Shown in pieces: positions 53,514-61,918 of a stretch of 64,000 nucleotides of DNA (positions are counted from its first letter, which is position 1; the number at the start of each line of letters is the position of its first letter). This DNA is from JBNKWA01 sp050299555 (GTDB lineage: Bacteria; Pseudomonadota; Alphaproteobacteria; Rhodobacterales; Rhodobacteraceae). The stretch covers positions 1-64,000 of the forward strand of contig JBNKWA010000070.1 in assembly GCA_050299555.1 (NCBI GenBank). Direction: 5' to 3'. The translations under genes were made by a program, and so were the position numbers. A model generated the notes under the pieces. The model ran no database searches. It was given only the letters and a program-made list of their open reading frames with translations, and was not told where the DNA came from.

Positions 53514-55448
53514 TCAGGCCGCGGCGGTCCGGCCGCGATTGTCGCCGGCGCCCAGCCGGAAGGTGCCGAGCACCTCGTCCAGCGCCTGGGCGTCGCGGGT
53601 CAGATCGGCGCTGGTGGCTGCGCTCCGCTGCGCCATGACGGCGTTCTCCTGGGTGATGGTATCGAGCCGCGACACCGAGTTGGCGACATCCTCGACGCCA
53701 CTGGCTTCCTCCATCACCGCCTTGGCAATCTGACGGATCAGCGTCGTCATCTCGGAGACCTGGGTGGCGATCTCGGCCAGCTTGCCCTGGGTCTCGACGA
53801 CGTCGCGCACGCTGGTCTCGATCTTCTGCGCGCTGTCCTCGATCATCGTCTTGATGTCCTTGGTCGCCTCGCTGGAGCGCTGGGCGAGGTTGCGCACCTC
53901 GTCGGCGACCACGGCAAAGCCCTTGCCGGCCTCGCCCGCCCGCGCCGATTCCACCGCGGCGTTGAGGGCCAGAAGGTTGGTCTGGAACGAAATCCCCTCG
54001 ATGACGGCGGCGATCTCGACGATGGCGGCGGCGCTCTTCTCGATCTCGCGCACCGAGGTGATGGCACGGTCGGCGACTTCCCGGCCTTCCTCGGCGAGAT
54101 GGCTGGACTGCACCGCCAGCTCGTCCGCCCGCTTGGCGCCGGTTGCGTTGGTACGGACCGAACTGGCGATCTGTTCCATCGTCGCGGCCGCCTCCTGAAG
54201 CGCCCCGGCCTGGGACTGGCCGCGTTCGGCCAGGTCATGCCCGCCCGAGGCGACATGTTCGGCCGACCGGCGCAGCGACGCCGCGGCGGCGCCGATGCTT
54301 GCGATCACGTCGGCCAGGGTCTCGGTGGTGGCGTTGGCATGCGACTGCAACCGGGCGAAGGCGCCACGATGCTCGCCCGGCATTCGCTGGGTCAGATCGC
54401 GGTGGGCCAGCGCCTCGAGCACATGGGTGGTGTCGTCGAGCCCGCGCCGCATGGTGACCAGCAGGTCGTTGACCGACGCGGCCAGCTTGTCGAGGTCCTC
54501 ATAGCCGTTGTCCACCGGCATGTGGCGCGAGAAGTCGCCGTCGCGGGCCGCCGACAGCACCGTCCCAAGCTCGTTCTGCAGCGCCGCGCCAGCGGCATTC
54601 CTGCGGTCGTCGTCGGCGCGCCGCTCGGCCTCCTCGGCCTCGAGCCGGCGCCGGGTCAGGGCGTTTTCGCGGAAGACGGCGACAGAGGCCGCCATCTTGC
54701 CGATCTCGTTGGGCAGGTCGCTGCCGGGGATGGCGTCCACCGGCCGGTCCTCGGCCAATTCGCGCATGGTTGCGACCATGGCGTGCAAGGGCCGCACGAC
54801 CGATTGCACCACCGCCAGCACGATGCCGGCACCCACCAGGGCGCCGAGCCCCGACAGCACCAGAAAGATCTGCGACGAGCGCCCGACATTGCGCTCGATA
54901 TCCGAGGACAGCGTTGCCGCAGCCTCGGACTGGGCCGCGATCATCGTGTCGATGCGCCCGGTCAGTTCCAGCGCCAGCTCGTCCGCCTGGGTGGCGAACA
55001 TCGCACCAACGGCCGGGTCGATCAGCGTCATCTCGATGCCGCTGGCCGCGGTCGACAGATAGTTGTCGATCAGCGCCGCCAGGTCCTCCCGCGCGGCCTG
55101 GTCGACGTCGCGGCCCAGCGTATCGCCGGTCTTGAGCTCGTCGAACACCGACTTGCTGGCCTCGAACAGTGCCAGCCGGTGGTCCATGGTGTCGCCGGAG
55201 ATGCCGTTGGCGGCATAGGAGAGAATCCGCAGGAACTCCAGATGGGCGCCCAGCACGCGCGCGCGCAGGTCGTGCGCCCGCTCGACCGTGACCAGCGTCT
55301 CGTTCGACAGAACCGCGATGCCGCCCCTTGCCTGAGACAGGGCGAGGTTCGCCGCGGCGAATACGCAGGCTATCGAGACCACCATGCTTGCAATGATCAC
55401 GAAGCCCTTGACGGGCATGGTCAGTCGCGTGAACCAGGTTGCCATCAT
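53514..55448 (-). CDS. Methyl-accepting chemotaxis protein
   Basis: A 644-residue chemoreceptor. The N-terminal membrane helix (IIASMVVSIACVFAAANLAL) and a helical periplasmic domain (about residues 40-185) precede a second helix (IFLVLSGLGALVGAGIVLAV). At least two HAMP-like segments follow, the first starting VVRPLHAMVATMREL. The signalling tip has SFQTNLLALNAAVESARAG then FAVVADEVRNLAQRS. No CheR-binding pentapeptide is seen at the C terminus. It starts 21 bases after a gene for a separate periplasmic Cache protein, which may be its ligand-binding partner. Confidence 0.93.
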   Translation of the reverse strand: MMATWFTRLTMPVKGFVIIASMVVSIACVFAAANLALSQARGGIAVLSNETLVTVERAHDLRARVLGAHLEFLRILSYAANGISGDTMDHRLALFEASKSVFDELKTGDTLGRDVDQAAREDLAALIDNYLSTAASGIEMTLIDPAVGAMFATQADELALELTGRIDTMIAAQSEAAATLSSDIERNVGRSSQIFLVLSGLGALVGAGIVLAVVQSVVRPLHAMVATMRELAEDRPVDAIPGSDLPNEIGKMAASVAVFRENALTRRRLEAEEAERRADDDRRNAAGAALQNELGTVLSAARDGDFSRHMPVDNGYEDLDKLAASVNDLLVTMRRGLDDTTHVLEALAHRDLTQRMPGEHRGAFARLQSHANATTETLADVIASIGAAAASLRRSAEHVASGGHDLAERGQSQAGALQEAAATMEQIASSVRTNATGAKRADELAVQSSHLAEEGREVADRAITSVREIEKSAAAIVEIAAVIEGISFQTNLLALNAAVESARAGEAGKGFAVVADEVRNLAQRSSEATKDIKTMIEDSAQKIETSVRDVVETQGKLAEIATQVSEMTTLIRQIAKAVMEEASGVEDVANSVSRLDTITQENAVMAQRSAATSADLTRDAQALDEVLGTFRLGAGDNRGRTAAA

Positions 55449-55469
55449 CCGGAGTTCCCGAAGAGCCGG

Positions 55470-55934
55470 CTATTCGGCGTAGATGCCGACGCCGATCAGC
55501 ATGCCGTCACCGAAGGCGGCGACGTATGTGCTTTTGTTCTCGATCGCCTTGGTGGTGGGATTTGGCCACTTGTAGTCAACCCAGCCGGTATTGCCGGCCA
55601 TGACGATGTCGCGCATTTCCACGAAGACGTGCTTGCCGTCCTGGTCCTTCAGCCCGCTCAGATCCTTGCCGGCGAGTTCCGGCCGGATGCCGTGGGCGAG
55701 ATTGGTGCCGTCGAGCTTGAAGATGATCACGTAGAGATCGCGGTCGTGAAAGGTGGCGTTGTCGGGGTCGTGCACGGCGGCGATGGTTGCATCCAGCCCG
55801 TCGGTGGCCAGCATGGCGATGGCGCGGCCGGCCATGGCGACCGCCTCGTCGCGGGTACCGTGGTCGGCGGAGGCAAATGTCGCCGTGGCCGCAAGGAGCC
55901 AGGCGGTGAGCGTGAGGACGAGTTTCCTGAGCAT
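55470..55934 (-). CDS. Secreted single-Cache-domain protein
   Basis: A 154-residue periplasmic protein. It has a signal peptide (LRKLVLTLTAWLLAATATFA) and one Cache_2-type fold: HDRDLYVIIFKLDGTNLAHG, GKDLSGLKDQDGKHVFVEM, WVDYKWPNPTTKAIENKSTY and GIGVGIY-like end. Cache domains bind small ligands such as carboxylates in chemoreceptors. Here the domain is a free protein encoded directly before a chemoreceptor, suggesting a split sensory system. ATG 55934 gives the signal peptide start. Confidence 0.85.
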   Translation of the reverse strand: MLRKLVLTLTAWLLAATATFASADHGTRDEAVAMAGRAIAMLATDGLDATIAAVHDPDNATFHDRDLYVIIFKLDGTNLAHGIRPELAGKDLSGLKDQDGKHVFVEMRDIVMAGNTGWVDYKWPNPTTKAIENKSTYVAAFGDGMLIGVGIYAE

Positions 55935-56130
55935 GGGTCGGTTCCCGGCAGTGGACAAGTTCGTTTCCACTAAGGGCGAATTGCTAACCTTGAGCTAAGG
56001 GCCGGCCCATCGCGCCGAAGCGCGGCGGATGCGGGATCGAGACCGGATCAGGCCGAAACGGCGCTTGCGCGACCCAGGTGGGGCGGGCGGATCTGGCCGG
56101 CTTCCCTGCGTCTGACGCCGGCGGCAAGGG

Positions 56131-57165
56131 TCAGAGCGGGCACAGCGCCCAGTAGTCGAAGTCGAGGAGGACGCCAGGCGCGTAGGCGCCCTCGGCATCG
56201 CGCAGCACCGCGGCCGGGGTATCGCCCCGGGTCGCCACCAGCCGCAGCCGCAGCGCGCCGGCACCGGGCACCGGGCTGTCGGCCTTGTCCAGCACCTCGG
56301 ACCAGGCGCGGACGGTATCGCCGGCAAAGCAGGGCGCGACGTGGCTGCCGCCGTTGATCGCCACCATCGGCTGGGCATTGGCCAGCCCGTTGAAGCCGAG
56401 CGCATGGGCGAGGCTGATGACGTGGCCGCCATAGATCAGCCGCTTGCCGTCGGGACGGGCGGAGGCGTCGAAATGCACCCTGGCGGTGTTCTGCCACAGC
56501 CGGGTGGCCAGCATGTGCTCGGCCTCCTCGATGGTGACGCCGTCGACATGGCCGATGATCTCGCCCACCGCGTAGTCGCCGAAACGGTGCGGCTCGCCCG
56601 CCAGCGCGAAGTCGTAGGCGGTGAAGTCGAGCCCCGGCGGCGCCACCAGATCGGCGGCGGCCACGGCGGGCGGCAGGGCCGGCACCTGCGTCTCGGGCGC
56701 CGGTGCCGCCTGGTCGCGCTTGCGCACCATCACCCAGCGGACATAGGTCAGGACCGGCTCGCCGCGCTGGTTCCGCCCGGTGGTCCGCACCCAGACGATG
56801 CCGGTCTTGCCGCTCGACGTCTCCTTCAGGCCGATCACCTCGGACTCCGAGCTGAGCGTGTCGCCGGGAAGGACCGGGGCGAGGAACCGCCCGTCGGCAT
56901 AGCCGAGATTGGCCACCGCGTTCAGCGAGATGTCGGGCACCGTCTTGCCGAAGACGATGTGGAAGACGATCAGCGGATCGAGCGGCGCCGGCGCCAGCCC
57001 ACAGGCGGCGGCGAAGGCGTCGGACGAGGACAGCGCGTGCCGGGCCGGGTAGAGCGCATGATAGAGCGCCCGCTCGCCGGCCGTCGCCGTGCGCGGCACC
57101 GCGTGGCGGATCACCTCGCCCAGCCGGTAATCCTCGAAGAAGCGGCCCGGGTTGGTCTTGTCCAT
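56131..57165 (-). CDS. mch: Mesaconyl-CoA hydratase
   Basis: A 344-residue double hot-dog MaoC-like hydratase. It converts mesaconyl-CoA to beta-methylmalyl-CoA in the ethylmalonyl-CoA pathway. Typical segments are GRFFEDYRLGEVIRHAVPRT, VFHIVFGKTVPDISLNAVAN and IYGGHVISLAHALGFNGLAN. It is the fourth gene of the mcl2-NnrU-DUF1737-mch run. Neighbouring mcl2, which acts on the product, supports the assignment. Confidence 0.92.
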   Translation of the reverse strand: MDKTNPGRFFEDYRLGEVIRHAVPRTATAGERALYHALYPARHALSSSDAFAAACGLAPAPLDPLIVFHIVFGKTVPDISLNAVANLGYADGRFLAPVLPGDTLSSESEVIGLKETSSGKTGIVWVRTTGRNQRGEPVLTYVRWVMVRKRDQAAPAPETQVPALPPAVAAADLVAPPGLDFTAYDFALAGEPHRFGDYAVGEIIGHVDGVTIEEAEHMLATRLWQNTARVHFDASARPDGKRLIYGGHVISLAHALGFNGLANAQPMVAINGGSHVAPCFAGDTVRAWSEVLDKADSPVPGAGALRLRLVATRGDTPAAVLRDAEGAYAPGVLLDFDYWALCPL

Positions 57166-57369
57166 TCACAGCTCCCCGAGCTTGAGGTCCGGGGAATAGG
57201 GGCCCTCGACCTCCTTGGTCACCGCCTGGCCGCAGCGCGTGACGCCGCGCGCCGCGTCGAAGACATAGTGCGGCTCGCCGTAGAGCTGCCAGCCCCTGGC
57301 CAACGCCGCCGTCACCTTGTGGCAGAAGGCCGAAGTGTCGTCGTCCGAGAGAAAGCGGTAGGCGAGCAC
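57166..57369 (-). CDS. DUF1737 family small protein
   Basis: A 67-residue soluble protein (YRFLSDDDTSAFCHKVTAAL, RGWQLYGEPHYVFDA) matching the DUF1737 pattern. GTG 57369 lies 9 bases after the NnrU stop, and its stop abuts the mch ATG, so it is cotranscribed with both. Function is unknown. Confidence 0.75.
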   Translation of the reverse strand: MLAYRFLSDDDTSAFCHKVTAALARGWQLYGEPHYVFDAARGVTRCGQAVTKEVEGPYSPDLKLGEL

Positions 57370-57377
57370 GGCCGGCC

Positions 57378-57935
57378 TTACCCGAAGGGCCTGGGGCCGA
57401 CCCAGCCGTGGATGAGGCCGATCACGATCAGCACCACGACCGAGATCACGCCCAGGCGCACATCGCCGCCGAGGCTGCCGCCGGTGAACGGCTCGGGCGC
57501 CGGCTCGCGGGCGTTGATCATCACCATGGCCACCGGTGCCCAGAGGCCGAGGCCGGCAAACAGCACCAGCGAGGCGACGTCGCCGTTGACCAGCAGGTGG
57601 GCCAGCGCCCAGACGATGAAGCCGGTCAGCATCGGATGGCGCAGCGTGCCGCGCAGCCGGCTTTTCGAGTTGCCGAGGCCAAAAAGCACCACCGAGATCA
57701 GCATCATCAGGTTGTTGAGGTGCCTGGTCCATGCGGGCGGCGTGTAGACCGGGTCGAACGGCGCGGCGCGATAGCCGATCACCATCAGCACGATGGACAG
57801 AAGCAGCGCCCCGGCGATCACCCCCTTGGAGGCATCGCCCATGCGCGCGGACAGCGCCGCGCGCGGGCCCGGCGCCAGCCGCTTGAACAGATGCGCCAGC
57901 CACCACAGGGCGATACCAAGGATCAGGAGTGTCAT
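57378..57935 (-). CDS. NnrU-like membrane protein
   Basis: A 185-residue inner-membrane protein of the NnrU family with about five helices (LLILGIALWWLAHLF, VIAGALLLSIVLMVIGY, NNLMMLISVVLFGLG, FIVWALAHLLVNGDVASLV, VISVVVLIVIGLIHGWVG). NnrU was named from denitrifiers, but family members occur without denitrification and the biochemical role is unclear. ATGA overlap with mcl2. Confidence 0.85.
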   Translation of the reverse strand: MTLLILGIALWWLAHLFKRLAPGPRAALSARMGDASKGVIAGALLLSIVLMVIGYRAAPFDPVYTPPAWTRHLNNLMMLISVVLFGLGNSKSRLRGTLRHPMLTGFIVWALAHLLVNGDVASLVLFAGLGLWAPVAMVMINAREPAPEPFTGGSLGGDVRLGVISVVVLIVIGLIHGWVGPRPFG

Positions 57936-58843
57936 TCCGCCGCCTCCGCCTGCATGGCCTCGGCCATGCGCTGAATTGCCCGCGACCGCGCCAGCGTCCG
58001 CTCGGCCGCCGCGACATGCAGGTTCTCCACCAGCTTGCCGTTCAGCACCGCCACCCCCTGGCCGCGGGCGGTCGCCTCGGCAAAGGCGTCGGCGATGGCC
58101 TGCGCCTCGGCCACGGCATCGCCCGAAGGGGCGAAGACCTCGTTGGCCAGCGCCACCTGGGCGGGATGGATCAGGGTCTTGCCGTCAAAGCCCATGGCGC
58201 GGCCGGCCTCGCATTCGGCGCGAAAGCCATCCTCGTCGCGGAAGGCGTTGTAGACGCCGTCGATGCAGATGCGGCCATGGGCGCGGGCGGCCAGCAGCGC
58301 CAGCCCCAGCGAGGCGGCAAGCGGCATGCGGTCGGGGCGGAACTCGGCCTGCAGGTCCTTGTTGAGGTCGTTGGTGCCCATCACGAAGGCCTCGAGCCGA
58401 TCCGAGGCGGCGGCGATCGCGGCCGCGTTCAACACCCCGAGCGGGGTCTCGATCATCGCCCAGAGCCGGGTCTCGCCGGCGCCCAGCGCCTCGATCCGGG
58501 ACGCCAGGCCGGCGATGGCGGCGCCGGTATCGACCTTCGGGACCAGCACCGCGTGCGGGCGGGCGGCCACGGCGGCCTCAAGATCGGCCTCTCCCCAGTC
58601 GGTATCCGGTCCGTTGACGCGGATCACCAGCTTGCGCTGGCCGAAACCGCCCGAGCGCACCAGCGCGCAGACCTGGTCGCGTGCCTCGGCCTTGGCGGCG
58701 GGCGCCACCGAGTCCTCCAGATCGAGGATGAACACGTCCGCGCCGATCGTCGGCGCCTTGGCCAGGGCCCGCTGGTTGGCGCCGGGCATGTAGAGAACCG
58801 ACCGTGCAAGAAGCGTGGATTGCGTCACCGTCCGCCGTCCCAT
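57932..58843 (-). CDS. mcl2: (3S)-Malyl-CoA thioesterase / malyl-CoA lyase family
   Basis: A 303-residue CitE-like protein with SVLYMPGANQRALAKAPTIG, FILDLEDSVAP (metal-binding acid), LWAMIETPLGVLNAAAI and GFDGKTLIHPAQVALANEVF. In Rhodobacter, Mcl2 hydrolyses (3S)-malyl-CoA to malate as the last step of the ethylmalonyl-CoA pathway; malyl-CoA lyase is the alternative reading. The linkage to mch and mdh favours Mcl2. The start is uncertain: ATG 58843 is used, and GTG 58828 or ATG 58864 are possible. Confidence 0.85.
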   Translation of the reverse strand: MGRRTVTQSTLLARSVLYMPGANQRALAKAPTIGADVFILDLEDSVAPAAKAEARDQVCALVRSGGFGQRKLVIRVNGPDTDWGEADLEAAVAARPHAVLVPKVDTGAAIAGLASRIEALGAGETRLWAMIETPLGVLNAAAIAAASDRLEAFVMGTNDLNKDLQAEFRPDRMPLAASLGLALLAARAHGRICIDGVYNAFRDEDGFRAECEAGRAMGFDGKTLIHPAQVALANEVFAPSGDAVAEAQAIADAFAEATARGQGVAVLNGKLVENLHVAAAERTLARSRAIQRMAEAMQAEAAE

Positions 58844-58859
58844 TTTCCTATTGCGGCGC

Positions 58860-58889
58860 AACATAGGCGCAGACCGACGGGAATCGCAA
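58860..58889 (-). promoter_or_regulatory. Candidate mcl2-mch operon promoter
   Basis: On the minus strand TTGCGA (58889-58884) and TATGTT (58865-58860) are 18 bases apart. Transcription would start near 58853, leaving a very short leader if ATG 58843 is used. A TTGCGCAA palindrome at 58912-58919 lies just upstream and could bind a regulator. Confidence 0.35.
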
Positions 58890-59121
58890 GCTGGCGAAAA
58901 GGCCAGTGCCGTTGCGCAAATGTAACAATCGCCGTGCGCCGGGCGGCGTTAACTTTTTTTCCGGCTTTCCCCCTCAGGCTGGAGTTCTGAAAGGCACGCA
59001 AACGCGCAAGCGGGAGGGCGACGAAACCGGCAGTCGCGGCAGGCGACGCAGGAAAGCGTGAGTTTCGATGCATTGAGTGAACCTTCGGGTCTGCCGGCGG
59101 TTCGACCAGAAAGGTACAGGC

Positions 59122-59439
59122 ATGAAAACACGTGCATTCCCCATGGTGGCCGCGGCCCTCGCCATCGGCGTCACCATTCCTCAGACCTCCTTCGCACAGC
59201 AGCGCGCCTGCGGTGCGCGCGATCCGATCATCGAACGGCTTCACACGAAGTACGGCGAGACCCGGCAGAGCATGGGTCTGAACCACAACAACGGTATCGT
59301 CGAGGTCTATGCCTCCAGCGAAACCGGCACCTGGACCATCATTCTCACCATGCCGACCGGGCAATCCTGCCTGATCGCGGCCGGCGAGAACTGGGACATG
59401 CAGCCCGAGCCGAGCCTGACCAAGGGCAAGGGCGCCTGA
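59122..59439 (+). CDS. Secreted hypothetical protein, 105 aa
   Basis: A signal peptide (MKTRAFPMVAAALAIGVTIP, cleavage near SFAQQ) precedes a short mature domain with two cysteines (RACGARDPIIERL and GQSCLIAAGENWD). The mature part has ETRQSMGLNHNNGIVEVYAS, a pattern seen in small conserved secreted proteins of Rhodobacterales that I cannot name. ATG 59122 is preferred over 59077. It is divergent from mcl2. Confidence 0.7.
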   Translation: MKTRAFPMVAAALAIGVTIPQTSFAQQRACGARDPIIERLHTKYGETRQSMGLNHNNGIVEVYASSETGTWTIILTMPTGQSCLIAAGENWDMQPEPSLTKGKGA

Positions 59440-59935
59440 TCCAACCCCACCCGGTGCCGGACCATGGCCGGCATTGGGACGCCTCCACGACGGCCCGGCG
59501 GCCCCGGCAACCATGCCGCGCAGCCTCCGGGCGTCGGATTTCCCCGCGATCCCGGACGGCCGGCGATCTCCCGGCAGCATTCGGCGCCGCGGCGCGGTCC
59601 GCTCCAGACCCGTCCGTCGGCCGGCCTCGCCGCCATGTTCCCGTGCCGGCAACGCGGGTGCAGCCGATGGTCCGGCCCTGTGTTCCTGCGCCGGCACGGC
59701 CGGTGCAGCCGATAGCCCGGCCGCTGTGTTCATGCGCCGGCACCGTGGGCGCAGCCGGTCGTCCGGCCACCGCGCGCATGCCTGACCCGGCGGCCCCGGC
59801 AGGTTCCTCAAAACGCCCCGCGATGGGACCCCGGGCCGAGCGCGCCGATTTGACGCGGCGCAGCAGCGCTCTTGCGGCAGGGCGCGAATGCGGCTAGCCC
59901 TTGCGCCAAATCCACCTGCGACGGGAGAGGCCGCC
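59440..59935. other. Intergenic region before mdh
   Basis: 496 bases without a supported gene. It contains the short tandem repeat at 59631-59768 and should contain the mdh promoter, though no clear hexamers were found. Long open frames here are Arg/Pro-rich composition artefacts. Confidence 0.5.
59631..59768. repeat. Three-copy imperfect tandem repeat (45-47 bp)
   Basis: Three consecutive units (59631-59677, 59678-59722, 59723-59768) share TGTTC, TGCGCCGGCA or GTGCCGGCA, GTGCAGCCGAT or GCGCAGCCGGT, and end in CCGGCC. Copies differ at roughly a fifth of positions. It is a minisatellite-like array upstream of mdh with no known function. Confidence 0.65.
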
Positions 59936-60898
59936 ATGGCACGCGCCAAGATTGCTCTGATCGGGTCCGGGCAGATCGGGGGCACGCTCGCCCATCTCGC
60001 CGGACTCAAGGAACTCGGCGACATCGTTCTTTTCGACATCGCCGAGGGCATTCCCCAGGGCAAGGCGCTGGATATCGCCGAAATCGCACCCGTCGACGGG
60101 TTCGATGCCAAGCTGAAGGGCGCCAACGATTATGCCGATATCGCCGGCGCCGATGTCTGCATCGTCACCGCCGGCGTGCCGCGCAAGCCGGGCATGAGCC
60201 GCGACGACCTTCTGGGCATCAACCTCAAGGTCATGGGCTCGGTCGGTGCCGGGATCGCCCAGCATGCCCCCGACGCCTTCGTCATCTGCATCACCAACCC
60301 GCTCGACGCCATGGTCTGGGCGCTGAGGGAATTCTCCGGCTTGCCGCACGAGAAGGTCTGCGGCATGGCGGGTGTGCTCGACAGTGCCCGCTTCCGCCAT
60401 TTCCTGGCCGACGAGTTCGGTGTCTCGGTCAAGGACGTCACCGCCTTCGTGCTCGGCGGCCATGGCGACACCATGGTGCCGCTGGCCCGCTATTCCACCG
60501 TCGCCGGCATTCCGCTGCCCGATCTGGTCGCCATGGGCTGGACCAGCCAGGAGAAGCTCGACGCCATCGTCCAGCGCACCCGCGACGGCGGAGCCGAGAT
60601 CGTCGGCCTGCTGAAGACCGGGTCGGCCTTCTATGCGCCGGCCGCCGCCGCGATCGAGATGGCCGAGGCCTATCTGAAGGACCAGAAGCGGGTGCTGCCC
60701 TGCGCCGCCCATGTCAGCGGCGCCTACGGGTTGAAGGACCTCTATGTCGGCGTGCCCACGGTGATCGGTGCCGGCGGCATCGAGAAGGTGGTGGAGATCG
60801 CGCTGAACAAGGACGAGCAGGCCATGTTCGACAAGTCCGTCGCCGCGGTGCAGGGCCTGGTCGAGGCTTGCAAGGGGATCGATCCCAAGCTGGCCTGA
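59936..60898 (+). CDS. mdh: Malate dehydrogenase
   Basis: A 320-residue NAD-dependent LDH-like malate dehydrogenase interconverting malate and oxaloacetate. NAD site IALIGSGQIGGTLAHL, substrate-binding arginines in VPRKPGMSRDDLLGIN and ICITNPLDAMVW, and the catalytic His in VLGGHGDTMVPLARY. ATG 59936 follows GGGAGAGG. It lies next to the ethylmalonyl-CoA operon that produces malate. A glycosyltransferase-like gene and sucC follow on the same strand. Confidence 0.96.
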   Translation: MARAKIALIGSGQIGGTLAHLAGLKELGDIVLFDIAEGIPQGKALDIAEIAPVDGFDAKLKGANDYADIAGADVCIVTAGVPRKPGMSRDDLLGINLKVMGSVGAGIAQHAPDAFVICITNPLDAMVWALREFSGLPHEKVCGMAGVLDSARFRHFLADEFGVSVKDVTAFVLGGHGDTMVPLARYSTVAGIPLPDLVAMGWTSQEKLDAIVQRTRDGGAEIVGLLKTGSAFYAPAAAAIEMAEAYLKDQKRVLPCAAHVSGAYGLKDLYVGVPTVIGAGGIEKVVEIALNKDEQAMFDKSVAAVQGLVEACKGIDPKLA

Positions 60899-60911
60899 GG
60901 CCGGTGGGGGC

Positions 60912-61676
60912 ATGCCGTCCCGCGGCATCATCTTCGTTGCCACCGGCGAATCCTACATAGAGCTGGCGCTGCAGGCGGCGACGTCCTGCAAGCACTGGAT
61001 GCCCGAGCTGCCCATCGACCTTTTCACCGATGGCGAGGTCAGCCACCCGGCCATCGACCGCGCCGTGCCGGTGGGCGAGGCCTGGCGCCGCTCCAAGCTC
61101 GACCACATGGCATCCAGCCGCTTCGACGAGACGCTCTATCTCGATGCCGACGTGGTTGCCGTCGACCGCTTCGACGAGGCCTTCGGGATGCTGGCGCGGT
61201 TCGACCTCTGCGGTGCCTACGACCAGATGCGGGTGACCTGGAACGCCAACAAGATCTGGCGCGAGGAGGTGCCCGAGAGCTTTCCGCAGATCAACACCGG
61301 CGTGCTGTTCTACCGCAACGTCCCAAAGGTGCTGGCGCTGTTCGAGGAATGGCGCGACGCCGTGCGCGGCCACAAGATGTGGCGCGACCAGCCGGTATTC
61401 CGCGAGCTGGTCTGGAAAAGCGACCTCGGCTTCGGCGTGCTGCCCGAGGAGTACAACTACATGGCCACCAACACGCTGCCGGCGCTGTCGAACGCCAATT
61501 TCAGCCCGCGGCTGATCCATTCGCCGCGCCTGCACCGGCATCTCGACACCGGGCGCAAGAAGGTCTCGACGCTGGAAGAGCTGCTGGGGCCGGAGCTTCT
61601 GGACAAGATCGAGGCGCTGAAGGCGCGGCGGGCCGATATCATCGGCGCCCGTGCCCGGCGGGCGAAGAACCTTTGA
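60912..61676 (+). CDS. Glycosyltransferase-like protein
   Basis: A 254-residue protein with the look of a GT-A nucleotide-diphospho-sugar transferase. IIFVATGESYIELALQAATS is at the N terminus, and a DxD motif lies in TLYLDADVVAVDRFDEAF (about residues 75-90). FPQINTGVLFYRN and LGFGVLPEEYNYMATN follow. Acceptor and donor are unknown. ATG 60912 is 13 bases after the mdh stop, so it is probably on the mdh transcript. Confidence 0.75.
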   Translation: MPSRGIIFVATGESYIELALQAATSCKHWMPELPIDLFTDGEVSHPAIDRAVPVGEAWRRSKLDHMASSRFDETLYLDADVVAVDRFDEAFGMLARFDLCGAYDQMRVTWNANKIWREEVPESFPQINTGVLFYRNVPKVLALFEEWRDAVRGHKMWRDQPVFRELVWKSDLGFGVLPEEYNYMATNTLPALSNANFSPRLIHSPRLHRHLDTGRKKVSTLEELLGPELLDKIEALKARRADIIGARARRAKNL

Positions 61677-61736
61677 GCGGCATCGCGCGCGGGTGATTCG
61701 CGGCCGGCGAAAGCGGCGCGGAGAGCACAGGCCAGG

Positions 61737-61773
61737 ATTTGTGATCACAGGAAAATTGGCCGTGATCACAAAT
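61737..61773. promoter_or_regulatory. Paired palindromic operator upstream of sucC
   Basis: ATTTGTGATCAC (61737-61748) and its exact complement GTGATCACAAAT (61762-61773) face each other, centres 25 bp apart. Each also contains the palindrome GTGATCAC; the first is extended to TGTGATCACA. The block lies in the 242-base gap before sucC, about 150 bases from its ATG. It looks like two binding sites for one dimeric regulator (GntR-like or CRP/FNR-like spacing is not exact for either). The bound factor is unknown. Confidence 0.55.
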
Positions 61774-61918
61774 GTCGGTTTTCTGCCGCGCCCGACGCCA
61801 AGCGGGTGTTTTCCCTTTGCCGCCCGACACCTTCGGGCGTAGGACGGGGCCCGAGGGCGCCGCGTGGTTGCACCGCCCGGAACGGCCGATCGGTGGCGAG
61901 GCAGCGCAGGAGACGGAA

